Notes: generated by a model from the letters alone, not told the origin. Shown: positions 36,187 through 47,384, counted from the first letter of the stretch. The stretch: DNA of 64,000 nt from Triplophysa rosa (GCF_024868665.1 NC_079897.1:6058912-6122911), one strand, 5' to 3'. Numbers and translations are program-made.

Positions 36187-36698
36187 GTCTCAAATCTCTG
36201 GCCATGACGATAGCTCAGTGCTACGAGGAAGTCGGTCTCCTGATGCTGTTCCTTTCCGTCGGCATCTCCATCTTCGCCACGGTGGAATATGCCATCGAAC
36301 ACGACATACCAGAGACCTCCTTTATCAACGTGCCCAGCGCCTGGTGGTGGGCCACCACCTCCATGACCACGGTGGGCTACGGAGATATCCGTCCTGACAC
36401 AGTCCTTGGAAAGGTGATGGCCTTTATCTGCATCCTCTCCGGGATACTCATCCTCGCGCTGCCTATCGCCATCATCAACGATCGCTTCTCCGCCTGCTAC
36501 TTCACTCTTAAAATGAAGGAGGCGGCGCTTCGACACGGAGAGGCTCTGAAGCGGCTGACGCGCAACTCGGCCTCGGATATGTCGGCAGTAGGGGTGAATC
36601 TGCGTGACGCCTACGCCAGAAGCGTGCTGGAGATGCTGCGGTTGCAGGGGCGAGAGCGAGCGAGCACACGCAGTAGCGCAGGAGATCTCTGGTGGTAA
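36187..36698 (+). CDS. kcnv1: Kv8.1-type silent potassium channel subunit, coding exon 2
   Basis: After acceptor CTCCTCATCAG the exon completes the split glycine codon (G then GTCTCAAA) and runs to TAA at 36696-36698, making a total of 483 aa, close to the 500 of human KCNV1. It encodes S5 (325-345), the pore with WWWATTSMTTVGYGDIRPD (selectivity filter TVGYGD at 375-380) and S6 (388-410). In S6 the PVP hinge of conducting Kv1-Kv4 channels is replaced by LPIAIINDRFS, as in silent Kv subunits. The C-terminus RERASTRSSAGDLWW matches the KCNV1 type. AATAAA at 37232-37237 is a candidate poly(A) signal. Confidence 0.93.
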
Positions 36699-39150
36699 CA
36701 GAAGGCCTACATACTAAAAAAGAAAGAGTGTGTGAGTGTGAGTGAGGGTGAGGGTGAGGATGAGAAAGAGAGAGAGAGAGGTCTTTAAAAGGACAGCAAA
36801 ACCTTTTCAGTTGAAAGTGTGTGATTTCTGTGACACAAGCAGCACCAAACGGAATTGCAAAAATAATGACTGTTTTCAAACAGGTGTACTAAGCACTCCG
36901 CCTGTCTGCCATTGCCTGTCGGCCGGCAAACAGGCTGTCCCCGCTCCAAATTCACGTCGTTGGTTGAGTCAGCGATGCTGTACTGCTCATAACAGAGTAA
37001 AAGCAGCACACTGCATGCTAAGAAGAGTTTACTCTTTTTTTTAAGGGACCTACACGTGGCTTGTCTCTGCATACATGCGTGCATTTTTGTTTAAAACCGT
37101 TTAATCATCAAATTTCTGCATAACTATTTTACAATTTAATCACCCCTCATAACATTTTTCAAAGATTGTTTTGTTTATCTATGTGCAACATTTTGACTGT
37201 TTATATGTGACTAGTTTATACTGTTCAATTTAATAAAATGTATGTCCTGATTTTTGTTTGCTTGTTATTTATTTTTTGGTATGCTTTTACAAACACTTTA
37301 TTTGCGCAAAGCAACATTTTATCCCTGCACATATTTCCTGCGACCCGTTGTTCCTTTGAAAATTTCAAAAGTTCCCCATAGACAGTCGGGTCAATGGACC
37401 TGCATGGCTTATTTGACACGTTGCTCTGAAAGAGTAACAGCTAGACATTCAGAGCTTAAAAGCTTAGACTGAATCAATTGGCTCGCTGGAGACAGCTAGA
37501 CAGGAACAATAATTTACCCTGCATGAACTTGTTATTATTTTACAAGATACGACACAGGAATATATAATAAGCCGTAAATCTCTAAATGTCAGTAAAATTA
37601 CATGGAAATACAAATAAACTGTAAAAAATAAAGTCAGTTCCAGGTAATGAATTCATGATACCTTAAATATTGTGGTTTGTTGAGGAGAAATGTGCTATTA
37701 GTTTTCTGAATGATTTAACTTATAGACCACTTCAGAAGACATAAACAATGCTGCTGAAGAACTTCCCGTTTCAGTCTCCCATTTTAGTATTCAGTTTGAA
37801 CAGAATACAACCAACAGAACATTTATAACCAAATCAAAATATTAAACAAATATCTTAAAGATTGAATTATATTCTGTTTATAGGATTTATTGAATCTTGT
37901 GAAGTGGTCTATAAAGATCATAATGTATTTACTCTCATGTCATTCAAAACCTGTACGACTTTCTTTATTTTGTGGAACACAGTAAGACGGGAGAACTGCG
38001 GTCACCATTTGATGAAGAGAGTGAGAAAATCCAGATGTGGATTGAAGATGGCACCAGAGCCGAATCTCAGGACCGGAGTGTGAGCTTGTTTGACTTTGAC
38101 CAGTAAATAACCCTTGCAACCATTAAGCAAAATGCTTAAAACCGCTTACAACACCTTAGTAACCCCATAGCAACGCACTAGCATCATATCACTGACTTGA
38201 GCTCTGGCACCTTTTCATTGTAGAAAATACAAGCAAAAATCAACAAATAGCCTCATGTCTTTGGAGACATCAGCAGACTTATAAATACACTGAATGCAAT
38301 GTCCACAACCTGGAACATGAAATATCAAACTATGCAACGTTATCGTTAAATGGTACATTTGGGTTCCCCTACACCAGAGATTGCACTTTTAAGGAATATT
38401 GGCTATAACCCCTGACTGTTATGTTTAGATGCCTTAAGGACTATAAACTCTGTTTAAACCTTTAATTTTAACTGTAAAGAGATTATGACAACTATAGTTG
38501 GCGCTTGATTTATTAGTAAAACAGATGTATCAAGACTGAAGCGGCATTCCATTGTCCTGTTTCTGTCAATGGCTGATTTTATTCAGCTGGGATACTGTGG
38601 GAGCTCTTTTTTTCTGAATATTTTGAAACCCAGCATTCTCCTTTTGAAGGTTGTCCTAGATTTTCTTCCATGCTGCATGTATGATGAACTATTTAGTATC
38701 AAAAGGTGGTTGGCTTTTTTCAACATGCAACCTTTGAGTATTTTTATTTTTTTATTTTGCTTTCAGTGGCTTCAAGAATAGTTCACCTAAAAATGATAAT
38801 ATACTATATAAATGATAAAATACTGCCATTCAGAGCTTTACGATAACAGGTTACTGTATGGACCAGTGAAATAATTTTAGTTTTGTGTTGTGTTGTGTTT
38901 TTGGTTGAACTATTCCTTTAACAACATTCATAAAAGAAAAATTCATTTGACTCATATGGGACTCAATCAGAGGAAAAAAACACCCGGCAGTACCGTGCTT
39001 GAGCTATATATAGAATGCATTTGAATGTGTTTGATCTACAGAGATAAGGGCTCTGTGTTCCCCAGGTGACTTATGCCTCCCCGACCTGTCTTCCTGATTC
39101 AGACACGAATGCACGGAAGCCTGTGCAATTAGAATGAACTATCTGTCTAC
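36699..39150. other. kcnv1 3' UTR and intergenic DNA
   Basis: The first 0.5 kb should be kcnv1 3' UTR, with a GTGAGT/GAGA microsatellite at 36727-36780 and AATAAA at 37232. Beyond it are fragments of the high-copy MITE (TCATTCAAAACCTGTACGAC, about 37937-37980), an exon-like segment (37984-38103) and ACAACACCTTAGTAACCCC-type tandem repeat remnants (38138-38180). Confidence 0.45.
37984..38103 (+). other. exon-like open segment of unknown origin
   Basis: A plus-strand frame from AAG at 37984 to TAA at 38101-38103 reads 39 codons, KTGELRSPFDEESEKIQMW then an acidic tail ending SVSLFDFDQ. The composition is protein-like, and a CACAG acceptor-like site precedes it at 37978-37982. I do not recognise the protein. 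It could be the last exon of an unseen gene, an alternative 3' exon of kcnv1, or chance; the pyrimidine tract before it belongs to a MITE fragment. Confidence 0.25.
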
Positions 39151-39189
39151 CTGTGAGTGTGTGTATGTTTATATGTATACTGGCTGGAC

Positions 39190-39815
39190 TTCCAGCTTGC
39201 ACAACCAAACCTCTACAGATGATCCAGAATGCAGTGGCAAGAGTGGTCTTCAATGAACCGAAGAGAGCGCACGTCATTCCTCTCTTCACTAAGTTACATT
39301 GGCTCCCTATAGTCGCTCGAATCAAATTCAAGACTCTGCTCCTGGCCTACAAGACCACCACTAATTTGGCACCCCCTTACCTTCACTCGCTAATGCAGAC
39401 TTATATACCCGCCAGATCCCTACGCTCTGCAAACAAACGACGTCTTGGGGTGCCATACCCAAAAAGGGAAAAATCTCTCTCATGTACCTTCTCGGGATCG
39501 GTTCCACATTTATGGAATGATCTGCCCGCTGCTACAAGATCAGCAGATTCTCTAAGGAGATCTTTAAGAATCGTCTGAAAACACATCTCTTCTGTCAACA
39601 CCTGACTGATCAGTTCTGACTTCTATCTCTTTTCTACTCTTTAAAAAAAAAACTTAGCTCTGTACACTGTGGTAGGCTATATGAGACCAGTTTTCTTTTA
39701 TTGCACTTATGCTTTTTGTTGTCCTTATGTTGTTCCAATTGCTTCCATTGTTTCCCTCATCTGTAAGTCGCTTTTGATAAAAGCGTCTGCTAGATGAGTA
39801 AATGTAAATGTAAAT
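39190..39815 (+). mobile_element. L2-type LINE, 3' end
   Basis: The plus strand encodes the C-terminal part of a LINE reverse transcriptase: QMIQNAVARVVFNEPKRAH, then IPLFTKLHWLPIVARIKFK and FSGSVPHLWNDLPAATRSA, followed by a noncoding tail with GTAAGTCGCTTTTGATAAAA and the 3' microsatellite TAAATG (39800-39815). This tail is characteristic of L2. The copy is 5'-truncated and lacks the endonuclease and YADD region, and the frame ends early at 39578. Confidence 0.85.
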
Positions 39816-40639
39816 GTATTCATGAATGAGCAGAAAGAAAGTGGAGCACAAACAGAATTGATATAAAGGACATAAAGGTAAGTCGTTGGTTAAAGAGATT
39901 TAAAATTACTAGCTCTGATTCAGATTATTTTTGGTCATAGGCGCATTAAAGATGCAGTGAACTAGGACCACAATTTTAACCCGAGCTTTTGTTATATAAG
40001 AGGGAATCATATTCAAGCGAACATCCTGTAGTGTCAGACCTGAAAACGCCCTGAAATAACAACTGTTATTGACACGAGGCTCAGCTAACGGCAGGTCCTG
40101 GAATGCACCTATCTATGACAGGTTGAACACCGCCTCCACAGAAGAATATCAACGCCTACTTCTCGAGCTCTGCCCACTGGTTCGCGCATGACAGTACTGA
40201 ACACAAGCTGCACGGAACCAGATAGAGTGAGTGTAAGCATCATGCCGTTGTAACGCACCACCCGCTGGTACAATGACGGTATCCAGAGGTGTGGCGAAGG
40301 CTTCACACGTGTTCTTGTCTTTCCTTTGTTTAGTGAAACAATATTTTAATGAAAGCATATTTCATTTAAGTACCTCCATTTTATCTGACTCCAATTTAAT
40401 AATCTCTTGACTTCTCATTTAGTTTACATTGAACTTTTATCATTAATAATTGTGAAATTTGGACGGATGTCTGATTTCTCTGTTTTATTCTAAATTACAC
40501 TCCTTCATCCGATTCTCAATGTCGCTTAGAGTCTCGCGCCGGCCGTTATACGCAGATCTCACGGTCACAGACTCGTCAGTCTTGGTGACTGCCAGAGGTT
40601 CTATGACTAGTAATGCCCAGATGGCCGTCTTTATCTCTA

Positions 40640-41280
40640 TGGAGTGGTCATGACCTCTGGTTGGAAATAATCATTACTTTAATTAAGTTGTCATAGTCTA
40701 AGGGGACTAGATCAAATAATGTTTCAGGAAGAGCTGGTTAAAATAGACCAATCTTACTTCCTCTGATGGTAGCTTTGTATAATCATGCCATAGTTTCCCA
40801 TGTACACTTAGTCAGAATAATATTCCAATAACCAGAGGTTTGAGACTTACCCTATTTAGATTGGTCAGACAACCTATGTGCTGTTCTAAACGGAAACATT
40901 AGTGCCTACGGTCTAAGTACACTTAAACTAATGCCAAGTAGTTAGCCGGAGCTCTAAAATCTCAGCTGGCGTGCCCCAATGCTCCACCTAATACAGGATT
41001 CTAGTCCGTCACTAACCTGAACGTAGATATGCGGTAACAAAGGATATAGCGTAATCTACTAAAGTTTATAAACTCAGAACAATACAGAATGAATTCAAAC
41101 ATAACAATTTATTAGCCAGGTAAGGGAAGCATAATTCAAAATCCAATTCAAGATTCAATTCAATAATCAATGGCAATCATAATTCAATAACAAATAATAG
41201 AAAATCATAAGAAATAAAGCAAAGAGAAGTTCAATGTTGCATACCTGGCAAGAGACGACACACAGGAATTTGTGCGGGAG
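40640..41280. other. flank of the Gypsy insertion, possibly an older LTR
   Basis: No gene seen. The DNA left of the Gypsy element (CAATTTATTAGCCAGG near 41105, several CAATTCA repeats) and right of it (46333-47060, with CCTTAAATACC and GATTGG promoter-like motifs) looks LTR-like in minus orientation. The Gypsy copy may therefore be nested in an older LTR, but I could not define its ends. Confidence 0.3.
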
Positions 41281-41285
41281 ATCTG

Positions 41286-41667
41286 TGTAATGAGGCTGAA
41301 GCCGAATCAGAATCCATGTGCAGTCGTTTATTAAAATCCACAGCAAACAAATCCAAATCGATAGGCAGGTAGCGTAAACGTGAAACAGGCAGAGGGAAAA
41401 TACCATAAAGCAGTCCAATCCAAACAACGTAACAAAGGGATGTGGCAGGAGACGTAAACCGAACAGGACAGGCAATGGTCATAACAGAGGAAACAAGGCA
41501 GATACAATAAACGCTTGGTAAGGCAGGATAAACTGGCAATACTTCGCAATGGGTAAATGGAAAGGCATGCTTAAATAGTCCAAGAACAGGAAGTAACCAG
41601 TGAGGCAGCGAGTGCGGTAGCCAGTCAATACTCGGGAGAGGGCTCCCTCTGCTGGCGTGGAGTTACA
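41286..41667 (-). repeat. 3' LTR of the Ty3/Gypsy element (382 bp)
   Basis: Read on the minus strand it begins TGTAACTCCACGCC and ends CAGCCTCATTACA, with canonical TG...CA ends. It appears identical, position for position, to the 5' LTR at 45946-46327. The gag-pol stop codon (TGA, 41627-41625) lies inside it. AATAAA on the minus strand (41332-41327) is a candidate poly(A) signal about 40 bp from its end. The 5-bp sequence ATCTG precedes it at 41281-41285 and reappears after the other LTR. Confidence 0.95.
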
Positions 41668-44600
41668 GAATCCCCACCCCTAGGAGCGACTCCTGGCGCT
41701 CGACGAGGACGTCCCCGTGGTCGTGGTGCTGGACGATTGGGTCTGGCTCGATGAAAATCCTCGATGAGTGATGGGTCCAGGATGTCGTCTGCGGCTACCC
41801 AAGATCTCTCCTCAGGCCCATACCCCTCCCAGTCCACCAAGTATTGGAGCTGACCCCCTCTTCGTCTAGAGTCCAACAACTCCCTGACCGCATATGCAGG
41901 AGCTCCGTCAATGTCCAGCGGTGGAGGTGGCTCTCGATTCTCGACATTGGGGTCAGCACCCGGGTGAACCGGTTTGAGGAGGGAAACATGGAAGGATGGA
42001 GAGACACGATAATTAACAGGAAGCTCTAATTGGTAGGTAACGTCATTAATCTGTCTTGTGATTTTAAATGGACCAACATACCTTGGGCTGAGCTTCCTGC
42101 TAGGTAGCCGCAACTTGAGGTTCCGTGTTGAGAGCCAGACCCTTTGTCCAGGTTGGTAGGGAGGATGTGGGCGACGTTGTCTATTGGCTTGTATCTCCTG
42201 ATGCCTGACAGCTCTTTGCAGACGTAAGTGAGCACTATCCCACACCCTCTCACTCCGACGAAACCAGTCGTCAACTGCCGGTACGATAGAGGGTTCTCCT
42301 GACCACGGGAACATAGGGGGTTGGTACCCGAGTACACACTGAAACGGGGTTAGACCAGTGGACGAATGCCTTAAAGAGTTCTGCGCATATTCTGCCCATG
42401 GAAGAAACTCTGACCAACGGTGCTGTTCACGGGCACAATACGACCGTAGATACCTGCCAATCTCTTGGTTCAACCTTTCCACCTGGCCATTGGACTGGGG
42501 GTGATATCCAGATGTTAAGCTGATGTTAATGTCAATTTGACTGCAAAAAGACCGCCACACTTGTGAAGTGAATTGCGCACCTCTGTCTGAAACGATATCC
42601 TCAGGTATACCGTAAACTCTGAAGACATTTTGGAACAGGGCTAGAGCGGTTTCCATGGCAGTGGGAAGGGCTTTCATGGGTATTAGACGGCAAGCTTTTG
42701 AGAAGCGATCTATGATAACCAAGATTGTTGTGAATTCATTAGATGGGGGCAAATCAGTAACAAAGTCTATAGAAAGATGTGACCAAGGGCGATGAGGAAT
42801 GGGCAATGGTCGTAACAAACCTGAAGGTAATTCTTTGGGCGTCTTGGACTGTGCACAAACGGAGCACGATTTAACATAATTAACCACATCTCTAACCATG
42901 GATGGCCACCAGAAAGAGTTTCGTGTGAGATGAAGAGTTCTTGAGATGCCTGGGTGTCCAGAGCACAGTGAGGCATGTACCCATTGCAAGACTCGTAACC
43001 GGAGAGTTTGAGGAACATAGTGTTTGTTGGGCGGACAACCTTGTGGAGCAGGCTCATTCTGTTGTTCTCTTTGAATTTCCTCCATCAAGTCCCATGAGAT
43101 AGGTGCTATGATAACAGATGAGGGTAGAATAGACTCCGGCATGGGCTCCATGTAAGGAGCATCATATCTTCGTGACAAGGCGTCAGCCTTACTGTTCTTA
43201 CTGCCAGGTCGGTAGGTAACTGTGAATTGGAAACGTGTGAAAAACAACGACCAGCGGGCTTGACGTGGGTTTAGTCTTTTGGCACTCTTGATATATTCAA
43301 GGTTTTTGTGATCAGTGATGACCTGAAACGGGTGAATGGCGCCTTCAAGCCAATGTCTCCACTCCTCGATTGCTGCTTTCATAGAGAGGAGCTCCTTATT
43401 CCCAACATCATAGTTGCGTTCTGCATCAGTAAGTTTTCTTGAAAAGTAAGCACACGGATAGAGCTTGCCTGGATGCCCATGGCGTTGAGAGAGCACTGCA
43501 CCGATTCCACAATCAGAAGCGTCAACTTCAACGATAAATGGTAGATTAGGATCGGGATGTTTGAGAATAGGTGCTGTCGTGAAACTGTTCTTGAGATTAG
43601 TGAAGGCATTACTGGCATGTCCATTCCATTTGAGTTTTGAAGGTTTTCCTTTCAGCAGTGATGTCAATGGGGTCGCGATAATGCTATAATTACGTATAAA
43701 ACGCCGGTAGAAGTTGGCAAACCCCAAGAAGCGTTGAAGTTCCTTGACCGTGGTTGGCTGGGGCCATTCAGTGACTGCTGTAATCTTAGAATTGTCCATT
43801 TCTACACCTTGGTGACTAATATTGTATCCTAGAAATGATGTTCGTTTGACATGGAATTCACATTTCTCTGCCTTTACGAAGAGTTGATTCTTTAGCAATC
43901 TAGAAAGCACGGTCTTGACATGGTTCTTGTGTTCACTTTCAGACTTGGAGTAAATCAGAATGTCATCAATATAAGCTACTACGTACTTGTTCAGGAGGTC
44001 TCTGAAGATCTCATTGATGAAAGATTGAAAGACAGCCGGTGCATTGGCTAATCCAAATGGCATAACTTGGTATTCGTAGTGCCCTCTGGTGGTCAGAAAC
44101 GCAGTTTTCCACTCATCCCCCTCCTTTATTCTGATAAGGTTGTAGGCGTTCCTGAGGTCTAACTTTGTGTATATGGTTGCCTCTCGAAGTTGTTCTAGGG
44201 CAGCCGGTACTAGTGGTAGAGGATACGGAAACTTAACTGTAACATTGTTTAATCCTCTGTAATCAATGCAAGGTCGTAGTCCACCATCCCTCTTCTCCAC
44301 GAAGAAGAAGCCGGCCGCTGCTGGAGATGTGGATGTTCTAATAAAACCATACTTGAGAGCTTCCTCTATGTAATCCTCCATTACCTGAGTTTCTGGGCGT
44401 GACAGGGGGTAAATCTTGCTTTTAGGAGGCATAGCGTTAGGCAGAAGGTCTATGGAACAATCCCCAAGACGATGAGGTGGAAGTAGGGTTGCTTGGGTTT
44501 TACTAAAAACTTCTTCGTACTCTTGGTAACAAGATGGCATAGTGACTGACTGTGACTCGGACTCAAGACTTTCCACACTAGTAGCTAAGCAAGGTTTGAT

Positions 44601-45977
44601 GGCTGGGGCCTCAAGACAATGTGAATAACAGAAAGGAGACCAGTGTTTAATCTCACAATGATGCCAAGAAATGACTGGATCATGAACAGACAACCATGGG
44701 AATCCTAAAATGATTTCATGGCGTGGGGAGTCGATCACATAGAACGAGATGGTTTCGTGGTGAAAGAGTCCTATTTGCAGTCGCATAGGTAGAGTCTGCT
44801 GGGTAATCCCATCTCCAATGGGTTGGTTGTTAACGGCATTGATCTTGAGTGGTGGATCACAGGATTGTGTGGGAATGTTGTGCTGCTTGACGGTGTCTTG
44901 ATGTATAAGATTTAGGGCGGACCCGGAGTCAATCATCGCTGTGAAAACAATAGGGCCATTATCAGTAGTAAACTGAACATTGATAGTGAGAGGCCTTGTG
45001 GAAGAAAGGGAAAAAATGTCAGCACTCACCCGGTTAGTTTGATTGGTGGACCTCCGTGCTTTCTGAGGACATATCGCATTGCGGTGACCTCCCTCTCCAC
45101 AATAAAAGCAAAGGTTATGTACAAATCGACGTGACCTCTCCTCGGTGGTAAGTTTGGTGATTCCAAGTTGCATGGGTTCTGAGTCGGGTTGGTTATGAGG
45201 CATGAAAGAACTGGAAGCCAGTGAAGCTTGTGAGTTAGGAGTACTTCTGGAGAAGGGTAAATTGAATTTACGGGGGTTATTGCGTATAAGATTATCAATC
45301 TGGATTGCCAGTGTCACATACTCAGAAAATGATTGATCTTGTCCTTTACATGCAAGTTCTGCCTGTAGTTCCAAATTCAGGCTTCGTTGAAACACAGTCT
45401 TAAGTGCAACATCATTCCACCCGCTCTGAGCTGCAAGCGTTCTAAATTCAATGGCGAAATCCGCAGCTGTACGACAGCCTTGATTCATTTGCAAAAGTTG
45501 TGTTGAAGCATCCTGACCCCCCGCTGGATATTCAAACACCGCTTTAAGCTGCTTGATGAAATGAGAATATGATCTCTGAAACAAAGGGTCCGCTTCCCAG
45601 ACCGCTGAGGCCCAGTCAATCGCTTTACCAGTTAGCAGAGACATCAGAAAAGCACATTTCTTCTCATCAGACTCAAAATCCTCCCCTTGATGATTAAAAA
45701 AAATTTCAACTTGCCGAAGAAATCCTTTACATTGCTCTGCTGAACCATCAAATTTATTGGGGATGGCAAGGCTTACCTTCTTGGCAGTGGTGGGGGGTAG
45801 CGATCTGATATAATGCGTGAGGTACTCATTGGCCACTTGTAGTTTGCTCAGTTGTTCTTGGTATGCCTGGAGGATCTCGCTTTGGTGAGCAAATGCCATC
45901 TGTAGATTAGAAACTTCTGCTGGATCCCCTGTTGGCGAAGTATTCTGTAATGAGGCTGAAGCCGAATCAGAATCCAT
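41625..45977 (-). CDS. Gag-Pol polyprotein of the Gypsy element (1450 aa)
   Basis: The frame stays open from the 5' LTR to a TGA in the 3' LTR. I take the ATG at 45977-45975 ([11 protein letters not shown]) as the start: it is in the LTR, 31 nt before the internal region, and what precedes it is hydrophobic LTR translation opened by a non-ATG codon. In order: Gag; one zinc knuckle [14 protein letters not shown] (about 290-303); protease with [10 protein letters not shown] (about 349-358); reverse transcriptase with YIDD (669-672); RNase H ([12 protein letters not shown], about 816); integrase with H2C2 finger (about 1001-1041) and D, D35E at about 1071, 1131 and 1167; and a C-terminal chromodomain ([17 protein letters not shown]). 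One frame without a gag-pol frameshift implies processing from a single precursor. All expected catalytic residues are present. Confidence 0.93.
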   Translation of the reverse strand: MDSDSASASLQNTSPTGDPAEVSNLQMAFAHQSEILQAYQEQLSKLQVANEYLTHYIRSLPPTTAKKVSLAIPNKFDGSAEQCKGFLRQVEIFFNHQGEDFESDEKKCAFLMSLLTGKAIDWASAVWEADPLFQRSYSHFIKQLKAVFEYPAGGQDASTQLLQMNQGCRTAADFAIEFRTLAAQSGWNDVALKTVFQRSLNLELQAELACKGQDQSFSEYVTLAIQIDNLIRNNPRKFNLPFSRSTPNSQASLASSSFMPHNQPDSEPMQLGITKLTTEERSRRFVHNLCFYCGEGGHRNAICPQKARRSTNQTNRVSADIFSLSSTRPLTINVQFTTDNGPIVFTAMIDSGSALNLIHQDTVKQHNIPTQSCDPPLKINAVNNQPIGDGITQQTLPMRLQIGLFHHETISFYVIDSPRHEIILGFPWLSVHDPVISWHHCEIKHWSPFCYSHCLEAPAIKPCLATSVESLESESQSVTMPSCYQEYEEVFSKTQATLLPPHRLGDCSIDLLPNAMPPKSKIYPLSRPETQVMEDYIEEALKYGFIRTSTSPAAAGFFFVEKRDGGLRPCIDYRGLNNVTVKFPYPLPLVPAALEQLREATIYTKLDLRNAYNLIRIKEGDEWKTAFLTTRGHYEYQVMPFGLANAPAVFQSFINEIFRDLLNKYVVAYIDDILIYSKSESEHKNHVKTVLSRLLKNQLFVKAEKCEFHVKRTSFLGYNISHQGVEMDNSKITAVTEWPQPTTVKELQRFLGFANFYRRFIRNYSIIATPLTSLLKGKPSKLKWNGHASNAFTNLKNSFTTAPILKHPDPNLPFIVEVDASDCGIGAVLSQRHGHPGKLYPCAYFSRKLTDAERNYDVGNKELLSMKAAIEEWRHWLEGAIHPFQVITDHKNLEYIKSAKRLNPRQARWSLFFTRFQFTVTYRPGSKNSKADALSRRYDAPYMEPMPESILPSSVIIAPISWDLMEEIQREQQNEPAPQGCPPNKHYVPQTLRLRVLQWVHASLCSGHPGISRTLHLTRNSFWWPSMVRDVVNYVKSCSVCAQSKTPKELPSGLLRPLPIPHRPWSHLSIDFVTDLPPSNEFTTILVIIDRFSKACRLIPMKALPTAMETALALFQNVFRVYGIPEDIVSDRGAQFTSQVWRSFCSQIDINISLTSGYHPQSNGQVERLNQEIGRYLRSYCAREQHRWSEFLPWAEYAQNSLRHSSTGLTPFQCVLGYQPPMFPWSGEPSIVPAVDDWFRRSERVWDSAHLRLQRAVRHQEIQANRQRRPHPPYQPGQRVWLSTRNLKLRLPSRKLSPRYVGPFKITRQINDVTYQLELPVNYRVSPSFHVSLLKPVHPGADPNVENREPPPPLDIDGAPAYAVRELLDSRRRGGQLQYLVDWEGYGPEERSWVAADDILDPSLIEDFHRARPNRPAPRPRGRPRRAPGVAPRGGDSVTPRQQREPSPEY
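45935..45944 (-). promoter_or_regulatory. candidate self-priming primer-binding site
   Basis: One base inside the 5' LTR, the sense (minus) strand reads AATACTTCGC. This is the exact reverse complement of GCGAAGTATT in the LTR (46207-46198 and 41547-41538). In Tf1/sushi elements the start of the transcript folds back onto such a site to prime reverse transcription instead of a tRNA. The site falls within gag coding sequence. Confidence 0.65.
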
Positions 45978-46327
45978 GTGCAGTCGTTTATTAAAATCCA
46001 CAGCAAACAAATCCAAATCGATAGGCAGGTAGCGTAAACGTGAAACAGGCAGAGGGAAAATACCATAAAGCAGTCCAATCCAAACAACGTAACAAAGGGA
46101 TGTGGCAGGAGACGTAAACCGAACAGGACAGGCAATGGTCATAACAGAGGAAACAAGGCAGATACAATAAACGCTTGGTAAGGCAGGATAAACTGGCAAT
46201 ACTTCGCAATGGGTAAATGGAAAGGCATGCTTAAATAGTCCAAGAACAGGAAGTAACCAGTGAGGCAGCGAGTGCGGTAGCCAGTCAATACTCGGGAGAG
46301 GGCTCCCTCTGCTGGCGTGGAGTTACA
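45946..46327 (-). repeat. 5' LTR of the Ty3/Gypsy element (382 bp)
   Basis: Same sequence as the 3' LTR. On the minus strand a TATA-like TATTTAAG lies at 46237-46230, and 30 bp downstream begins GCGAAGTATT at 46207, a plausible transcription start. That would make U3 about 120 bp and R-U5 about 262 bp. The gag ATG (45977) lies near its 3' end. It is followed on the right by the target duplication ATCTG (46328-46332). Confidence 0.95.
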
Positions 46328-46828
46328 ATCTGGCTACAGATTCCCTGATATTTTTGTCAACCTCCCTTAAATACCAAACCAGAACAAAGCATTATGTAAA
46401 TATTCTTTAGAGTTAGGAATTTGGCTGTGATTGGGTCTTGTGATCCCTGGGGCTGTACTTAATCTGCATACAGTAGGTGATTGGTGAAAGTTACCAAATG
46501 TGTGAGAAATGTTCCAGCACTGACGGAAGATTGTTAAATTCTTACAAAACATTGTCATTACATTCTGTTGTTATGGGAGTGAGACCATTGTACCAGTTGC
46601 ACTGAGACCTTTTGGATTATACCAAACATGTGTATGCTTTTGTGTATGTGCCGTGTTCTTTTCTTGTGTACGGTCCTTAGAGCGTTTGGGTGTCCTGAGT
46701 TGAGTGAGAGGGGAGGAAAGGAACAGTTGGGGGTGCAGGGTGAGGTCTGCATCTGTGATTCACTGGTATGCGTCGTTTGAGATGTAGGTGTTAGCTCAGT
46801 AGGGAGTTTGCTGTCCTGGAGGGAGTCC

Positions 46829-47040
46829 GTTGTTTCTCAAAGGAAGGTGTCCTTTTGGTTCAGGTCTCCCACTGTACTGAGAGATGTTCTCTGTCTTTTC
46901 CCGAGAAGATGATCTTTGATCAGAAGTCAGTGCATTGTTTTTTCAGGAAGGGGCACCCTTTTGGCCTAGGTTCCCCACTGTGCTTAGAAGCGTTCTTTGT
47001 TACTCAGGAGAAGAATAATGTCTCTGGTCAGGACATTTTG
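46829..47040 (+). repeat. tandem duplication of about 105 bp
   Basis: Two adjacent diverged units share GGAAGGTGTCCTTTTGGTTC and GGAAGGGGCACCCTTTTGGC, then TCTCCCACTGT or TTCCCCACTGT, and GATGTTCTCTG or GCGTTCTTTG. They immediately precede the THAP-like exon and may be part of the same old element. Confidence 0.55.
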
Positions 47041-47060
47041 GGTCCGAACTTACACCGTTA

Positions 47061-47320
47061 AAGATCGCAAAATATTGTGCAGTGCCTGGTTGTGAAAGAA
47101 CACAGTCGCTGAATAACCTTTCTTTGGATTCCGACAGTAGGAATGTGTGGTTGAAGTTCATTTTTAAAGACGTTCCAGCTCACGTGGGGAAAACATTGAG
47201 CGTTTGTTCGCTTCATTTCAATGCGGATTCCTTGAACAAGTCTTTGCGGAGAGACTAAAATAAAAAAGCAGTGCTGTGCCATCAATATTGGATCCGATAG
47301 GAATGGTGCAGCAATCTTAT
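47061..47320 (+). pseudogene. degenerate THAP-domain exon
   Basis: The frame from 47061 reads KIAKYCAVPGCERTQS, then a tryptophan in RNVWLKFIF and VCSLHFNADSLNKSL. This reproduces the C2CH zinc-binding pattern of THAP domains (C-x4-C, W, C-x2-HF). It stops at TAA (about 47256-47258) where the family normally continues. After a frame change the expected AVPSI motif appears (from about 47275), followed by a donor (CTTAT then GTGAGT at 47321). A short deletion has therefore broken the exon. THAP domains occur in P-element-like and other transposases and in host DNA-binding proteins; which source applies here is unknown. Confidence 0.7.
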
Positions 47321-47384
47321 GTGAGTAAAACATATTTGTACTATGCGTCACTATTGCTTTGTTAGAGATCGCTTGATATGCCCT

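Larger units (their letters stand above)
41286..46327 (-). mobile_element. complete Ty3/Gypsy chromovirus, apparently intact
   Basis: The element has two 382-bp LTRs, a 5-bp target duplication ATCTG (41281-41285 and 46328-46332), a purine-rich stretch (AGGGGTGGGGA, about 41682-41672 on the minus strand) just before the 3' LTR, and one uninterrupted gag-pol frame. No frameshift, stop or deletion was seen, and the LTRs look identical, so insertion was recent. No TGG-type tRNA primer site follows the 5' LTR; a self-priming arrangement is seen instead (see findings). The chromodomain and integrase place it among chromoviruses; whether it belongs to the Tf1/sushi group needs a tree. Confidence 0.95.

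Noticed and set aside
41795..45298. Smaller open frames overlapping gag-pol
   Set aside because: All are other-frame shadows of the 1450-aa polyprotein.
45978..46199. N-terminal extension of Gag-Pol into the 5' LTR
   Set aside because: The extension opens with TTG rather than ATG and translates hydrophobic LTR sequence; the ATG at 45977 is a better start.
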